Positions 12,301-22,765 of a stretch of DNA of 64,000 nt are shown here, piece by piece. This stretch comes from Mimachlamys varia (lineage: Eukaryota > Mollusca > Bivalvia > Pectinida > Pectinidae): NCBI GenBank assembly GCA_947623455.1, contig OX392532.1, forward strand, positions 2,108,001 through 2,172,000, given 5' to 3'. The notes under the pieces are model-generated. The model worked only from the letters and a program-made list of their open reading frames with translations, did no database searches and was not told where the DNA came from. The first letter of the stretch is position 1. Each line of letters starts with the position of its first letter. The translations under genes and the position numbers were made by a program.

Positions 12301-14237
12301 GTAGCGGCCTTTATGTGGTTTTGCTCGTGTCTCGGTATCGTTTTGGTGTAGCGGCCTTTATGTGGTGTTGCTCGTGTCTCGGTATCGTTTTGGTGTAGTT
12401 GTCTGTATGTGGTGTTGCTCGTGTCTCGGTACCGTTTTGGTGTAGTTGTCTGTATGTGGTGTTGCCCATATCTCGGTATCGTTTTGGTGTAGTTGTCTGT
12501 ATGTGGTGTTGCTCGTGTCTCGGTATCGGTTTGGTGTAGCGTCCCTTATGTGGTGTTGCTCGTGTCTCGGTATCGTTTTGGTGTAGTTGTCTGTATGTGG
12601 TGTTGCTCGTGTCTCGGTATCATTTTGGTGTAGCGGCCTTTATGTGGTGTTGCTCGTGTCTCGGTATCGTTTTGGTGTAGCGGCCTTTATGTGGTGTTGC
12701 TCGTGTCTCGGTATCGTTTTGGTGTAGTTGTCTGTATGTGGTGTTGCTCGTGTCTCGGTATCGTTTTGGTGTAGTTGTCTGTATGTGGTGTTGCTCGTGT
12801 CTCGGTATCGGTTTGGTGTAGCGGCCTTTATGTGGTGTTGCTCGTGTCTCGGTATCATTTTGGTGTAGCGGCCTTTATGTGGTGTTGCTCGTGTCTCGGT
12901 ATCGGTTTGGTGTAGCTGTCTGTATGTGGTGTTGCTCGTGTCTCGGTATCATTTTGGTGTAGCGGCCTTTATGTGGTGTTGCCCATATCTCGGTATCGTT
13001 TTGGTGTAGTTGTCTGTATGTGGTGTTGCTCGTGTCTCGGTATCATTTTGGTGTAGCGGCCTTTATGTGGTGTTGCTCGTGTCTCGGTATCGTGTTGGTG
13101 TAGTTGTCTGTAGGTGGTGTTGCTCGTGTTTCGGTATCGTGTTGGTGTAGCTGTCTGTATGTGGTGTTGCTCGTGTTTCGGTATCGCGTTGGTGTAACTG
13201 TCTGTATGTGGTGTTGCTCGTGTCTCGGTACATTTTACAGTTTTGGTGTAGCGGTCTGTGTGTGGTGTTGCTCGTGTCACGTTATTGTTTTGGTGTAGCT
13301 GTCTGTATGTGGTGTTGCTCGTGTTTCGGTAACGTGTTGGTTTAACTGTCTGTGTGTGGTGTTGCTCGTGTCTCGGTACATTGTACAGTTTTGGTGTATC
13401 GGTCTGTGTGTGGTGTTGCTCGTGTCACGTTATTGTTTTGGTGTAGCTGTCTGTATGTGGTGTTGCTCGTGTTTCGGTATCGTGTTGGTGTAACTGTCTG
13501 TGTGTGGTGTTGCTCGTGTTTCGGTATCGTGTTGGTGTAACTGTCTGTATGTGGTGTTGCTCGTGTCTCGGTATCGTGTTGGTGTAACTGTCTGTATGTG
13601 GTGTTGCTCGTGTCTCGGTATCGTGTTGGTGTAGCTGTCTGTATGTGGTGTTGCTCGTGTTTCGGTATCGTTTTGGTGTAGCGGTCTGTATGTGGTGTTG
13701 CTCATATCTCGGTATCGTATATGTGTAGCTTTCTGTATGTGGTGTTGCTACTGTCTCGGTATTGATTTTCTGGTGTATATCCCATTCACACTGGGGTGTC
13801 TCTCCAATTTAAGTACACCACAGGGGATACGATTAATCCGTTCTTTTGCATGTCTTGGTTCTAAATAATATACAGGTTATATGCCTTCGACTTGTCTGTT
13901 AAAAACTTTGGTTACCATGGCAACGAATACGAAGTGTCCAAAAGCATTATTTGATCAATGTTGGCTAGATTCATGGACGACGAAGCTCCCTGAGCGCTAT
14001 TGATTTGGCTGGCGCGTGATACTCATTCTTTCCTCTCTATTGTTGTAGATCCAAATGTTGCGTTCGCTGTTTCCGACCTCCCAGAGGAAGACCAGTACCA
14101 GGAGCAATGGTTCACCAACAATCACGCGCAATTATAAACTGTCCAAAGAGTCGGCTGCCCCGGCCCTCGGCATCAGCACTCTCCTCGTCGTGTGTGCGGC
14201 TGTCCTCAGCTCCATCAGTGTTACACTAAACTTGTAG
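3255..14237 (+). CDS. Acatalytic GPI-type carbonic-anhydrase-related protein (3' six exons)
   Basis: The six exons join at 3255-3389, 4804-4937, 5573-5674, 6669-6732, 7821-7960 and 14049-14237. Every join has AG/GT borders and a matching phase, giving about 253 codons ending in TAG. Numbering residues from the first whole codon, alpha-carbonic anhydrase hallmarks are YKAVRITML (64-72), MQIYILSYNTKY (88-99), DGLAVISFWVQ, YHGKLGPMYPSCD (163-175) and a C-terminal QMLRSLFPT. By alignment to the family motifs FHFHWG and ELHLVHWN, zinc ligands His94, His96 and His119 become Thr70, Leu72 and Tyr91, so CO2 hydration is unlikely. Cys4 and Cys174 match the disulfide of extracellular alpha-CAs. There are four N-X-S/T sequons (N33, N75, N101, N211). 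The last about 25 residues are hydrophobic after a small-residue ESAA stretch, as in GPI-anchored proteins. The N-terminus and signal peptide are missing from the window. Expected role: an extracellular binding or structural protein on the cell surface; the partner is unknown. Confidence 0.85.
3679..4357. mobile_element. Tandemly duplicated 340-bp block, each with a 185-bp MITE
   Basis: The first intron of the CA-related gene holds two roughly 340-bp copies in tandem. Each includes a 185-bp element (3804-3988 and 4144-4328) with exact inverted ends GGCCCCGGTT and AACCGGGGCC. The interior holds further complementary stretches, with TTCCTTAACTGAAGC near its middle. The flanking sequence (ATATTTATATAGCATGAGT) is duplicated too, so the second copy arose by tandem duplication of the locus and not by a new insertion. 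Confidence 0.8.
4804..4937 (+). CDS. CA-related gene exon, His94/His96 region
   Basis: The acceptor is TCTGCCCTTAG and the donor GTACTT. The exon starts with two bases completing a Tyr codon (T from the previous exon), then 44 codons, ending in phase 0. SGGGLTDKYKAVRITMLMDN aligns with the GGPL..YRLIQFHFHWG segment of active enzymes: both histidines of the HFH pair are replaced (Thr, Leu) and the tryptophan is Met. DNST is a sequon. The exon ends in FAMQ, one residue before the strand that carries the third ligand in active enzymes. Confidence 0.85.
5573..5674 (+). CDS. CA-related gene exon, His119 region
   Basis: Thirty-four codons in phase 0/0 lie between a TTCTATTCCAG acceptor and a GTACAT donor. 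IYILSYNTKY is the clearest family signature in the gene, matching xLHLVHWNTKY of active alpha-carbonic anhydrases with Tyr in place of the zinc ligand His119 and Ser in place of the His of VHWN. DGLAVISFWVQ matches the conserved DGLAVLGIFLx strand. VNLT is a glycosylation sequon. Confidence 0.9.
6669..6732 (+). CDS. CA-related gene, short helical exon
   Basis: This 64-nt exon follows a T-rich tract and CAG and ends at a GTAAAT donor in phase 1. It encodes TSTNSDLVPTFKNILNDGGRA and the first base of the next codon. In the family this stretch corresponds to the surface helix in which the N..L..L.xxL spacing is kept. It is the least diagnostic exon, but its phase joins both neighbours exactly. 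Confidence 0.75.
7821..7960 (+). CDS. CA-related gene exon, Thr199/Cys203 region
   Basis: The exon lies between TCCTACTTTCAG and GTACGA: two bases, then 46 codons, ending in phase 0. YLRKFFQYHGKLGPMYPSCD corresponds to the YYRYxGSLTTPPCSE segment, and VAWSILNDRILLHKDQ to the following VxWTVLxxPIxVSxxQ. Cys174 (the second disulfide Cys of secreted forms) is kept. The LTTPP catalytic loop with Thr199 is rewritten as LGPMYPS, which agrees with loss of catalysis. Confidence 0.88.
8036..8145 (+). repeat. Hammerhead-bearing repeat, partly decayed copy
   Basis: This copy lies in the last intron of the CA-related gene. It contains CATCACTGAAGAGTCCTAGA, then the stem III palindrome AACAGCTGT and the tail TATGGTGCAATGTAATTCAT. 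Stem I pairs CATCA with TGGTG and the CTGAAGA box is intact, but the GAAA box reads TTAA, so cleavage activity is not expected. It abuts an R1 repeat directly. Confidence 0.7.
8147..8470 (+). repeat. R1 interspersed repeat in intron
   Basis: This + oriented copy begins at the family 5' boundary GAGAATACCGAAGC and runs through AGACCAGGTGTTGCGGAAGA, TCACAACAAGTAAGCAT and a GGCGACAATTAA end. Compared with the 25.1-kb copy, the block CTTCTGCTTCATCGACGA between the GTAAGCGTC and CATGTAAATC motifs is deleted. Confidence 0.75.
8760..9330. repeat. 30-bp minisatellite (about 11 good copies plus a degenerate edge)
   Basis: The unit is GGGGTGTTAGAAAATAATGA followed by AATACAATCA (30 bp). It is nearly invariant from about 9000 to 9326 and decays gradually leftward to about 8760. 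Because 30 is a multiple of three, it gives open frames on both strands that are not genes. It lies in the last intron of the CA-related gene. Confidence 0.92.
9806..9920 (-). repeat. R1 fragment beside the 24-bp array
   Basis: Read on the + strand, the order GAGGACGTAAC, TTACTTGGACGTAAC, ATGGCTGGTGTCATCGTTGA, AGACGCTTACTC and ACCTGGTCTATT is the R1 middle block in reverse orientation, heavily diverged. The adjacent T-rich run leads straight into the 24-bp minisatellite. Confidence 0.6.
10020..11507. repeat. 24-bp minisatellite, about 62 copies
   Basis: The unit is ATAATGTAACGGTGTTGTGG plus TATC (24 bp). The main variants are ACC/AAC before GG and GATATC for GGTATC. Two internal blocks with the rare variant TAAGGGACCGG (near 10670 and 11270) and the variant TTATATCATATTG (near 10875 and 11165) show repeated block duplication. 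Long frames of the WYHNVTVL type on + and MIPQHRYI on - are consequences of the 24-bp period. Confidence 0.95.
11587..13771. repeat. 47-bp minisatellite, about 45 copies
   Basis: The unit contains TTTTGGTGTAG, (T/C)TGTCTGTATGTGGTGTTGCT and CGTGTCTCGGTATCG (47 bp). Two alternating unit types differ at the position after GTGTAG: TTGTCTGTATG or CGGCCTTTATG. Units from about 13090 onward form a third type (TGTTGGTGTA). The left edge is degenerate. All three large intronic arrays of the CA-related gene lie between 8.76 and 13.77 kb. Confidence 0.93.
14049..14237 (+). CDS. CA-related gene, terminal exon with GPI-type tail
   Basis: The acceptor TATTGTTGTAG leads into phase 0. Sixty-two codons are followed by TAG. 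The start IQMLRSLFPTS matches the ...EQMLKFRxL segment that follows the Cys203 loop in alpha-carbonic anhydrases. SNGSPTITRNYK is the equivalent of the family's final N.RP.QPL stretch, but the conserved NxRPxQ motif is not kept. NGS is a sequon. After KLSKESAAPALG the chain ends in a hydrophobic segment (STLLVVCAAVLSSISVTL) with only NL behind it, as in a GPI-anchor signal; a short C-terminal transmembrane anchor is the alternative. Confidence 0.85.
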   Translation: MQMLRSLFPTSQRKTSTRSNGSPTITRNYKLSKESAAPALGISTLLVVCAAVLSSISVTLNL

Positions 14238-14607
14238 ATAACATTTATCATAGTTGTATGTGGTCCCTTCTATAAACTCAAGGTTACACGAGGATGTGAA
14301 AAACCCTTATTTTATTTTACATGAATTGATTTATAATGAAAAACGGTATTTGAGCATGCAAATCCGTTTGATAATTTTAACAGTGTTTATGTCCCTATTT
14401 AAGGTAAAGCCAAGAAGTTCACAGTAGAGTAAAACAGAAATCTGGAGGGATTCCTCTTCCAGATAGCGTACACCTTTTACGATTTCAGTGGTAGATAATA
14501 ACACCGTTGTGACATAAAATATCTCTAAAGACAAAAAAACGAGTTTACTTGATTTTGTAACCTGTAGGTACATTGTATGTTTAAATTGGCAATTAACATA
14601 ATGTGTA

Positions 14608-14613
14608 AATAAA
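14608..14613 (+). promoter_or_regulatory. Candidate poly(A) signal of the CA-related gene
   Basis: This AATAAA hexamer lies about 370 nt after the TAG stop. It is the first canonical hexamer I found downstream. Later AATAAA hexamers exist near 15485 and 15895, so a longer 3' UTR is possible. Confidence 0.45.
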
Positions 14614-14619
14614 AACAAC

Positions 14620-16848
14620 TCCTAGGGGTGATTTTTTTTCATAACATATTGCCTAATAGAATTATCATAGCATGTGTCTAGCCGGGGTAAATTTAAGTTG
14701 GAATGGGCTCCGATCTAAATAGAAAGTAAGTTGACGAAAACTGATGTTTAGATGCAACGTACGTAGGAAAACATTATTGTACTCTAGACTCTATGCATTC
14801 CTTTGTAGCCTCCGTCACAACAGTTAAATGCTTCTCTACGTAATTCACTCTTGTTCCTACTTTATAATTCAAAACTTTCGGTGTGTTGTCTTTTTTTTCT
14901 CTCTTATTTATGTTTAGTACTTAAGATATCTTTCTAGTTTTTCATAGCCTGAAACACTTTTTAGAGTAAAAAAGTATGTAACTGTGACTTTAATTACATT
15001 CTGTAAGATATGAAAGTTAAAAACTTGATCACTAATGTATCAGTATTAGGCATCGTTTTTTAATGATCTTTAACACCATTATTTCGTATCCAAAGGCATT
15101 TGCTAACTTGTTAGCTCTCTGGAGTGTCTTCCATGTTTGTTTGAACTTCTTTTTGAATATCTTTGCATTTTGATGAATGTTGATAATGCAGTTGAAAGTC
15201 CTCTCTTTTAACATTGACAATACGAATAACACAATAACAAATGGTCATTTGTTTTTCTATATGACGTTTATCGTTCGTACGCTTAATGTAACTAATGCCT
15301 AGATATAATCAGTGTGTTGTGGCCCTGTACATAACATCATAATTAATCATTTATTGAATGTGTGATTATCAAGCTCAACATACCACGTGGTACATTGCAA
15401 TAGAAAATGTGTAAAAGAAAGATACACATTATTGGCTTATTACAGTAAAATCTTCCAAAGATATTGCCTAAAAATCATTAAAAATAATAAAACTATCATG
15501 AACCGACTACGGTACTTCAAATACAACATGTGATCATAATCGCACCAAAGCTTGTATGTACTGTGTTTAGAATATTTTTTTCAATCGTTCAATTGAACTG
15601 TTTCCTGTGTTATTTCAAACTTTCTACAGAACCGTTTGATATGATGTGTCGGGCATATGTAATAAAACACGTTTTTTTCACATTAAAACTTGTCATCGCA
15701 TTTACATTACAGTGAAGTTGATATTTAAACTTATTGATATGTCGCTGATGTACGGCTTCACTAGTGAATGGAGTTTAAATGAGATTAACAGGGACGATAT
15801 ACTCTGAAAATAATATGTCAATGTCAGTTGTGTTTGTTATTGCATATAGTATGTCTCATTGTTCAAAATGATATCCATTAGTGTTTGTATGGATAATAAA
15901 GACTAATTGTATAGACACGACATGAGAGGCTGATTCTGCGAGTTTTTGAAAATACACGATTTTTGACAAGCAGTTGGTGTAAATTATATTTTAAAACGGC
16001 TGAAAACAACTTCCAAATACACCTCGTGCTGAAGTCCATGTAATTTTTTCAAGTTTATCAAATAATCTCTATTTGTCAGGAGAAAAAGTTATCCAATGAA
16101 AGGTGTCAAAGTGGTCCACAACTAATTCACCAGTATGGTACTAGTTTTACATCAATTTAGGGTCGGAATTGGAACACATGCTACCAGTCCCTGTGAGTCC
16201 ATGTTCTTTTACAGTGCAAAAGCGGCAACATGAGCCTGATAGCTGATTTTACCGATACATTGAGGTTAAGGTTAACGTTCAACAAGCCCTCTAAAAAAAG
16301 GAAACGTCACCAGTATTTCATCCCCCTGGTAAGTTAAGACAAACGTATCAAATGTCAGTATCTATTTGTGTAATTTCGATGTATTGAACATGTGTATACG
16401 CCATTAAAAAGAAACATAACTAGGTTAACGTAGTCAATAATAAGGCATACATGTAAAGGCTGCTGTCTTCATTGAATTAGGTCGATGGACGTATAACACG
16501 TCGATATATTTAGTGACCCATCTGAATGCTATCTGAGAATCTCAGAGCTCTATGTGATTAAACCTACAAAATTACTAATTACCAGACAAAATATCTTTCC
16601 AATGACACTTGTTTTGCTTTCGTTGAATGATACTACAGAATAACGTTTGTTTGTTATACCTGTATATTGTATACCTGTGTATAATATGCATGTACCTGTA
16701 TTCATTATAGCCAATATTCATATCAGATTAATGACATTATCAAAAGTCTGGTATTCTAACAAAATGTACCTACTTATTATGCAAGTAGTTCACAATGTTT
16801 CATCGTCAGCATGCAATTTATCTAAATGCAAAACTGAATATACAGGGA
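14620..16848. other. No recognised feature
   Basis: This AT-rich sequence follows the gene. I see no array, no element from the families named here and no convincing exon. Any longer 3' UTR of the CA-related gene would fall here. Confidence 0.4.
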
Positions 16849-17533
16849 TTAATTTATACTACAGTGTTGTATTATAGTTTCTGTAATTTATACTACAGTG
16901 TTGTATTATAGTTTCTGTAAGTTATACTACAGTGTTGTATTATAGTTTCTGTAAGTTATACTACAGTGTTGTATTATAGTTTCTGTAAGTTATACTACAG
17001 TGTTGTATTATAGTTTCTGTAAGTTATACTACAGTGTTGTATTATAGTTTCTGTAAGTTATACTACAGTGTTGTATTATAGTTTCTGTAAGTTATACTAC
17101 AGTGTTGTATTATAGTTTCTGTAATTTATACTACAGTGTTGTATTATAGTTTCTGTAAGTTATACTACAGTGTTGTATTATAGTTTCTGTAAGTTATACT
17201 ACAGTGTTGTATTATAGTTTCTGTAAGTTATACTACAGTGTTGTATTATAGTTTCTGTAAGTTATACTACAGTGTTGTATTATAGTTTCTGTAAGTTATA
17301 CTACAGTGTTGTATTATAGTTTCTGTAATTTATACTACAGTGTTGTATTATAGTTTCTGTAAGTTATACTACAGTGTTGTATTATAGTTTCTGTAAGTTA
17401 TACTACAGTGTTGTATTATAGTTTCTGTAAGTTATACTACAGTGTTGTATTATAGTTTCTGTAAGTTATACTACAGTGTTGTATTATAGTTTCTGTAAGT
17501 TATACTACAGTGTTGTATTATAGTTTCTGTTAT
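16849..17533. repeat. 34-bp minisatellite, about 20 copies
   Basis: The unit is GTAAGTTATACTACAGTGTT followed by GTATTATAGTTTCT (34 bp). It is almost invariant, and the only common variant is AATTTATA for AAGTTATA in the first unit and at spaced positions near 17125 and 17330. Such homogeneity points to recent expansion. Confidence 0.95.
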
Positions 17534-17781
17534 ATTTTATGTAAGTTATTATAGCTAATGCTTTAAAAGCTGTGGTACATACCTTTAGATATACAAAATG
17601 CAAAGATATTATAAATTATGTAGCTAATTGTTATTGTAACAATAGGTATGCAATTAGTATGTCATTAAATACATTCTAGTTAATGATAGATTTGTGGTAT
17701 TACGGTTTCCATTTTTCAAATTACAAATGTGTGTTTAAGAGTACCATTTTGTTAATCTTTCATCATCTACCTACATGTTTG

Positions 17782-17812
17782 TGTCAAGGTCGATGTATAC
17801 GTCTCCCAGGTC
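17782..17812. repeat. Isolated unit of the 28-bp minisatellite
   Basis: The stretch GTCAAGGTCGATGTATACGT then CTCCCAGG is the consensus of the array at 19.57-19.88 kb. It is found here alone, directly before a SINE, 1.75 kb upstream of the array. Confidence 0.8.
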
Positions 17813-17814
17813 AA

Positions 17815-17992
17815 AGTGGTTAAGGTGTCTGACATTGTGTCACAACTAGCACCCCGCTACTCCCATCCACTGGGTCGTGGGTTCGAGGTCTGCAGTCTGT
17901 ACCTGGGACAGTTACACAGTACTGGCCGCTGGTCGGTGGTTCTCCTCTGGGAACTTCGACTTTCCTCTATACATAGTCCTACCACGCCCTGA
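17815..17992 (+). mobile_element. tRNA-headed SINE with a conserved central domain
   Basis: A pol III A-box-like TGGTTAAGGTG (17817) and a B-box-like GGTTCGAGGTC (17880) are about 50 bp apart. They are followed by AGTACTGGCCGCTGGTCGG and CTTCGACTTTCCTCTA. This head-plus-body arrangement resembles SINEs widespread in molluscs that share the deeply conserved Nin-type core domain; I assign it from memory of that pattern. The tail and target-site duplication are not clear. Confidence 0.7.
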
Positions 17993-19560
17993 ACGTACAA
18001 TAGCTGTTAAGGTCACTCGGTTCCTTTGTCAATATCCATAGGAATTTCATGAAATTTCACTCAAATGTTTAATAGTGTATAAAGAACAAGTCTTTTTGTT
18101 GTAATTGGCCGAAAAACTGCAGAAATCTTTTTGGGGTGAAAAACTGATATTTTCAGGGAAAACACCATGAAGAGCGAAATCAACAACTATCATATTTCTT
18201 TTTGATGTATTACAATGCTAACGTTATATATACATATAAAACAGAAAAGAAGGCAAATATTTTACGTTTCGTATAACTTTTATTCAACAAAGCAAACAAT
18301 TATATGTATGTTTTTCATCAACTTTTTCAAATATCAAAACATTGTGTGGATGAAAAACTGATTTTTTAAAGTTATGTTATGAAGAAACAATCCTTATTTA
18401 ACAAAGCATGAAAAAATTGAACCAAAAAACATTATTTCACTTAAAATTTGGGGAAAATAATCAGAATTATTGGGTTTTTTTATTTCAATTGCCTCCCCTT
18501 TCACTGCAACTGGACTTAATTGTAGGAGGTCTAGATTTTCCCATATCACATAATGCGTTGAAAGTAGTGAGATACTAGGTTTATCGATTGCTTTAGCCTG
18601 ATTTGAATGTATCCACTCGCCTGGTATCAGATTACACAGAAAATAGTTTATAACTAGCATTTATGACATTAATTGAATAGTGATATCATCAGAACATGTT
18701 GCATTAAATATCGAACAAATATAAAGCAATGTGTTTATTTTAATGATGCAGTTGTAAAGAATTGAAGCGGACATATAGGTTTAGACTAGTTGTCTTGGTG
18801 TTTACATTACTAAGCTTAGGCTTATATAGATGAATGAGGGCGAGCGGGGAACTCGCTTATGAAAATCAAATCATGACATCGTTGTAGATAAAAACACAAA
18901 AGCGTGTTACTAGTTCCACGTCCTTGTATTCACTCCAAAATATATGTTTAACATAAACAGATTTCTGATAAATGGGAATAACTCAAATACATTGGAGTTA
19001 CTGATTACCTCCCCTATACCATACTGTATAGTTTACACAGCACGTTTACATAAGATCAGGTTGATATAGTCGATAATTACGCAACCAACTTAACCTTCTA
19101 GCGTTTACATGGATTCTAGCAGACGCTTGGGTCTTTGCCGGATTGCAAATTGCATGATCATCGGCGTATGTACGGTGAATTTCTTACCCACGATAGGTAT
19201 TAAATTTTATATCCGTCAAAGCGGCCATGTTTTTGCCAAGAACGATAATCAACGGACCGAGAGACCTTAACAGGACGTAAAACACAAAAAAATAACATTT
19301 TTTATATAATATTAAGGAATGAGTTGTTTGAACATTTAATAATTATAACGATTTACTTTATCTGAAAGTTAAGTCTGAATTATGTTCCAAGGTTTGTAAA
19401 CATAAATGAATTTTGTTAACAAGATTCTTACTAAAACTGTCAGTCTGCATTAACGTTAATTTGTGTTGAATAAAGAAACGAAAAACAAACAATACCTATA
19501 ATCAGAGCCACATTTCGGGTTTTTAGTATCTGCTGTTAAACTTTGTGTGATTAACAACTC
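17993..19560. other. No recognised feature
   Basis: No array or named element was seen. Open frames up to about 88 codons look like chance AT-rich frames. Confidence 0.4.
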
Positions 19561-19566
19561 TCACTC

Positions 19567-19885
19567 AGGGTCAAGGTCGGTGTTTATGTCTCCCAGGGTT
19601 AAAGTCAATGTATACGTCTCCATGGGTCAAGGTCGATATATACGTCTCGAAGTATCAAGGTCGATGTATACGTCTCGAAGTGTCAAGGTCGATGTATACG
19701 TCTCGAAGTGTCAAGGTCGATGTATACGTCTCGAAGTGTCAAGGTCGATGTATACGTCTCGCAGGGTCTACGGGGATGTATACATGTATATGTACGTTCA
19801 CGGTCGATGTATGTGTCTCCCAGGGTAAAGGTCGATGTATACATGTATATCTCCCATGCTCACGGTCGATGTATGCGTCTCCGTT
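19567..19885. repeat. 28-bp minisatellite, about 11 copies
   Basis: The unit is GTCAAGGTCGATGTATACGT plus CTCGAAGT (28 bp). The middle units (about 19650-19760) are nearly identical, while the outer ones vary (CTCCCAGG, CTCCATGG), and units near 19790 and 19850 carry a TACATGTATAT insertion. Confidence 0.9.
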
Positions 19886-20377
19886 TCCCTGATCAGTTTT
19901 GTTCACATTGCCTAACGGCAATGAGTGGACGGATAAATTGACATGACACCTGACTGTTACATGTATGTTAAATTTCTTAATTCTTTAATACGCTAGCTGT
20001 ATTATATTTCTAATAATGAAGTATTTAACATTATTGAAATAAATATATACATGGATGGTACATAATTTAATACCTAACACGTATAGGTGTCATTTAGAAT
20101 ATGGTTGCTTTGTTATATGAAATCAGTCATCAGTCTTGCCCCGCTCACGGTGTCTTCCTCTTACCATTCAGGTATCTGTATTATAGCCTCAAACCTTTAC
20201 TAAAATGTCAGTATAATAAAACTAGACTATTGGTTAATTGTATTGTCTTTGTCATGTTTTCTTATGTTTTCTTTGTTTTGAATTTATAAGTGTCTGTGCG
20301 TTATAAATGCTATGCCTTCACTTTTAAAACAATGTAACGAAATAAGATGAAAATGTACATCGTACATGTGTTGAATT
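19886..20377. other. No recognised feature
   Basis: This is spacer between the 28-bp and 33-bp arrays, and nothing was recognised in it. Confidence 0.4.
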
Positions 20378-22765
20378 TAGACATATCTGTGTGTGCTGTG
20401 TACGGGACTTTAGACATGTCTGTGTGTGCTGTTTACGAGACTTTAGACATATCTGTGTGTGCTGTTTACGTGACTTTAGACATGTCTGTGTGTGCTGTTT
20501 ACGTGACTTTAGACATATCTATGAGTGCTGTATACGAGACTTTAGACATGTCTGTGTGTGCTGTATACGAGACTTTAGACATATCTGTGTGTGTTGTGTA
20601 CGAGACTTTAGACATGTCTGTGTGCTGTATACGAGACTTTAGACATATCTGTGTGTGCTGTATACGAGACTTTAGACATGTCTGTGTGTGCTGTATACGA
20701 GACTTTAGACATATCTGTGTGTGCTGTGTACGAGACTTTAGACATGTCTGTGTGCTGTATACGAGACTTTAGACATATCTGTGTGTGCTGTATACGAGAC
20801 TTTAGACATGTCTGTGTGTGCTGTTTGCGAAACATTAGACATATCTGTGTGTGCTGTTTACGTGACTTTAGACATATCTGTATGCTGTTGTTTACGAGAC
20901 TTTAGTTTTATCTGTGTGGGTTGTTTACGTGAATTAAGACATATCTGTGTGTGCTGTTTACGTGACATTAAACATATTTTTGTTTGCTGTTTCGAAACTT
21001 ATGACATATCTGTGTGTGCTGTTTACGAGACTTTAGACATGTCTGTGCGTGCTGTTTACGAGACTTTAGACATGTCTGTGTGTGCTGTATACGAGACTTT
21101 AGACATATCTGTGTGTGCTGTTTACGAGACTTTATGACTTTAGACATATCTGTGTGTGTAGTGTACGAGACTTTAGGTTTATCTGTGTGTGTTGTGTACG
21201 AGACTTTAGACATGTCTGTGTGTGCTGTTAACGTGACTTTAGACATATCTGTGTGTGCTGTTTACGAGACTTTAGACATATCTGTGTGTGTTGTGTACGA
21301 GACTTTAGACATGTATGTGTGTGCTGTATACGAGACTTTAGACATATCTGTGTGTGCTGTATACGAGACTTTAGACATGTCTGTGTGTGCTGTATACGAG
21401 ACTTTAGACATGTCTGTGTGTGTTGTGTACGAGACTTTAGACATGTCTGTGTGCTGTATACGAGACTTTAGACATATCTGTGTGTGCTGTATACGAGACT
21501 TTAGACATGTCTGTGTGTGCTGTATACGAGACTTTAGACATATCTGTGTGTGCTGTATACGAGACTTTAGACATATCTGTGTGTGCTGTTTGCAAGACTT
21601 TAGACATATCTGTATGCTGTTGTTTACGAGACTTTAGGTTTATCTGTGTGGGTTGTTTACGTGAATTAAGACATATCTGTGTGTGCTGTTTACGTGACAT
21701 TAAACATATTTTTGTTTGCTGTTTCGAAACTTATGACATATCTGTGTGTGCTGTTTACGAGACTTTAGACATATCTGTGTGTGCTGTTTACGAGACTTTA
21801 GACATGTCTGTGTGTGCTGTATACGAGACTTTAGACATATCTGTGTGTGCTGTTTACGAGACTTTATGACTTTAGACATATCTGTGTGTGTTGTGTACGA
21901 GACTTTAGGTTTATCTGTGTGTGTTGTGTACGAGACTTTAGACATGTCTGTGTGTGCTGTTAACGTGACTTTAGACATATCTGTGTGTGCTGTTTACCTG
22001 ACTTAAGACATATCTGTATGTGCTGTTTACCTGACTTTAGACATATCTGTGTGTGTTGTGTACGAGACTTTAGACATGTCTGTGTGTGCTGTTTACGTGA
22101 CTTTAGACATATCTGTGTGTGTTGTGTACGAGACTTTAGATATGTATGTGTGTGCTATATACGAGACTTTAGACATGTATGTGTGTGCTGTATACGAGAC
22201 TTTAGACATGTCTGTGTGTGCTGTATACGAGACTTTATACATGTCTGTGTGTGCTGTTTACGTGACTTAAGACATATCTGTGTGTGCTGTTTACGTGACT
22301 TAAGACATATATGTGTGTGCTGTTTACGTGACTTAAGACATATTTGTGTGTGTTGCTTACGTGACTTTAGACATATATGTGTGTTGTATACGAGACTTTA
22401 GACATGTCTGTGTGTGCTGTATACGAGACTTTAGGTTTATCTGTGTGTGCTGTATACGAGACTTTAGACATGTCTGTGTGTGCTGTATACGAGACTTTAG
22501 ACATATCTGTGTGTGCTGTAAACAAGACTTAAGACATATCTGTGTGTGCTGTTTGCGAGACTTTAGACATATCTGTGTGTGCTGTTTACGTGACTTTAGA
22601 CATATCTGTTTGCTGTTGTTTACGAGACTTTAGGTTTATCTGTGTGGGTTGTTTACGTGAATTAAGACATATCTGTGTGTGCTGTTTACGTGACATTAAA
22701 CATATTTTTGTTTGCTGTTTCGAAACTTATGACATATCTGTGTGTGCTGTTTACGAGACTTTAGG
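20378..22765. repeat. 33-bp minisatellite with higher-order blocks, about 72 copies
   Basis: The unit is GACTTTAGACATATCTGTGT plus GTGCTGTATACGA (33 bp). A distinctive diverged block (TTTAGGTTTATCTGTGTGGG, then TTTTTGTTTGCTGTTTCGAA) occurs at about 20885-21030, 21617-21762 and 22611-22763, 732 and 994 bp apart. These mark segmental duplications inside the array. Frames of the CVCCIRDFRHI type are by-products of the period. Confidence 0.94.

Noticed and set aside
17815..17900. A true tRNA gene at the A/B-box-like sequence
   Set aside because: The cloverleaf does not close (no convincing acceptor or anticodon stems), and the conserved SINE body follows directly.
20347..22633. Cys-rich repeat frames (CVCCIRDFRHI) that look like a cysteine-rich structural protein
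   Set aside because: Each of several frames and both strands give similar repeats from a 33-bp unit, and frame shifts are frequent along the array.
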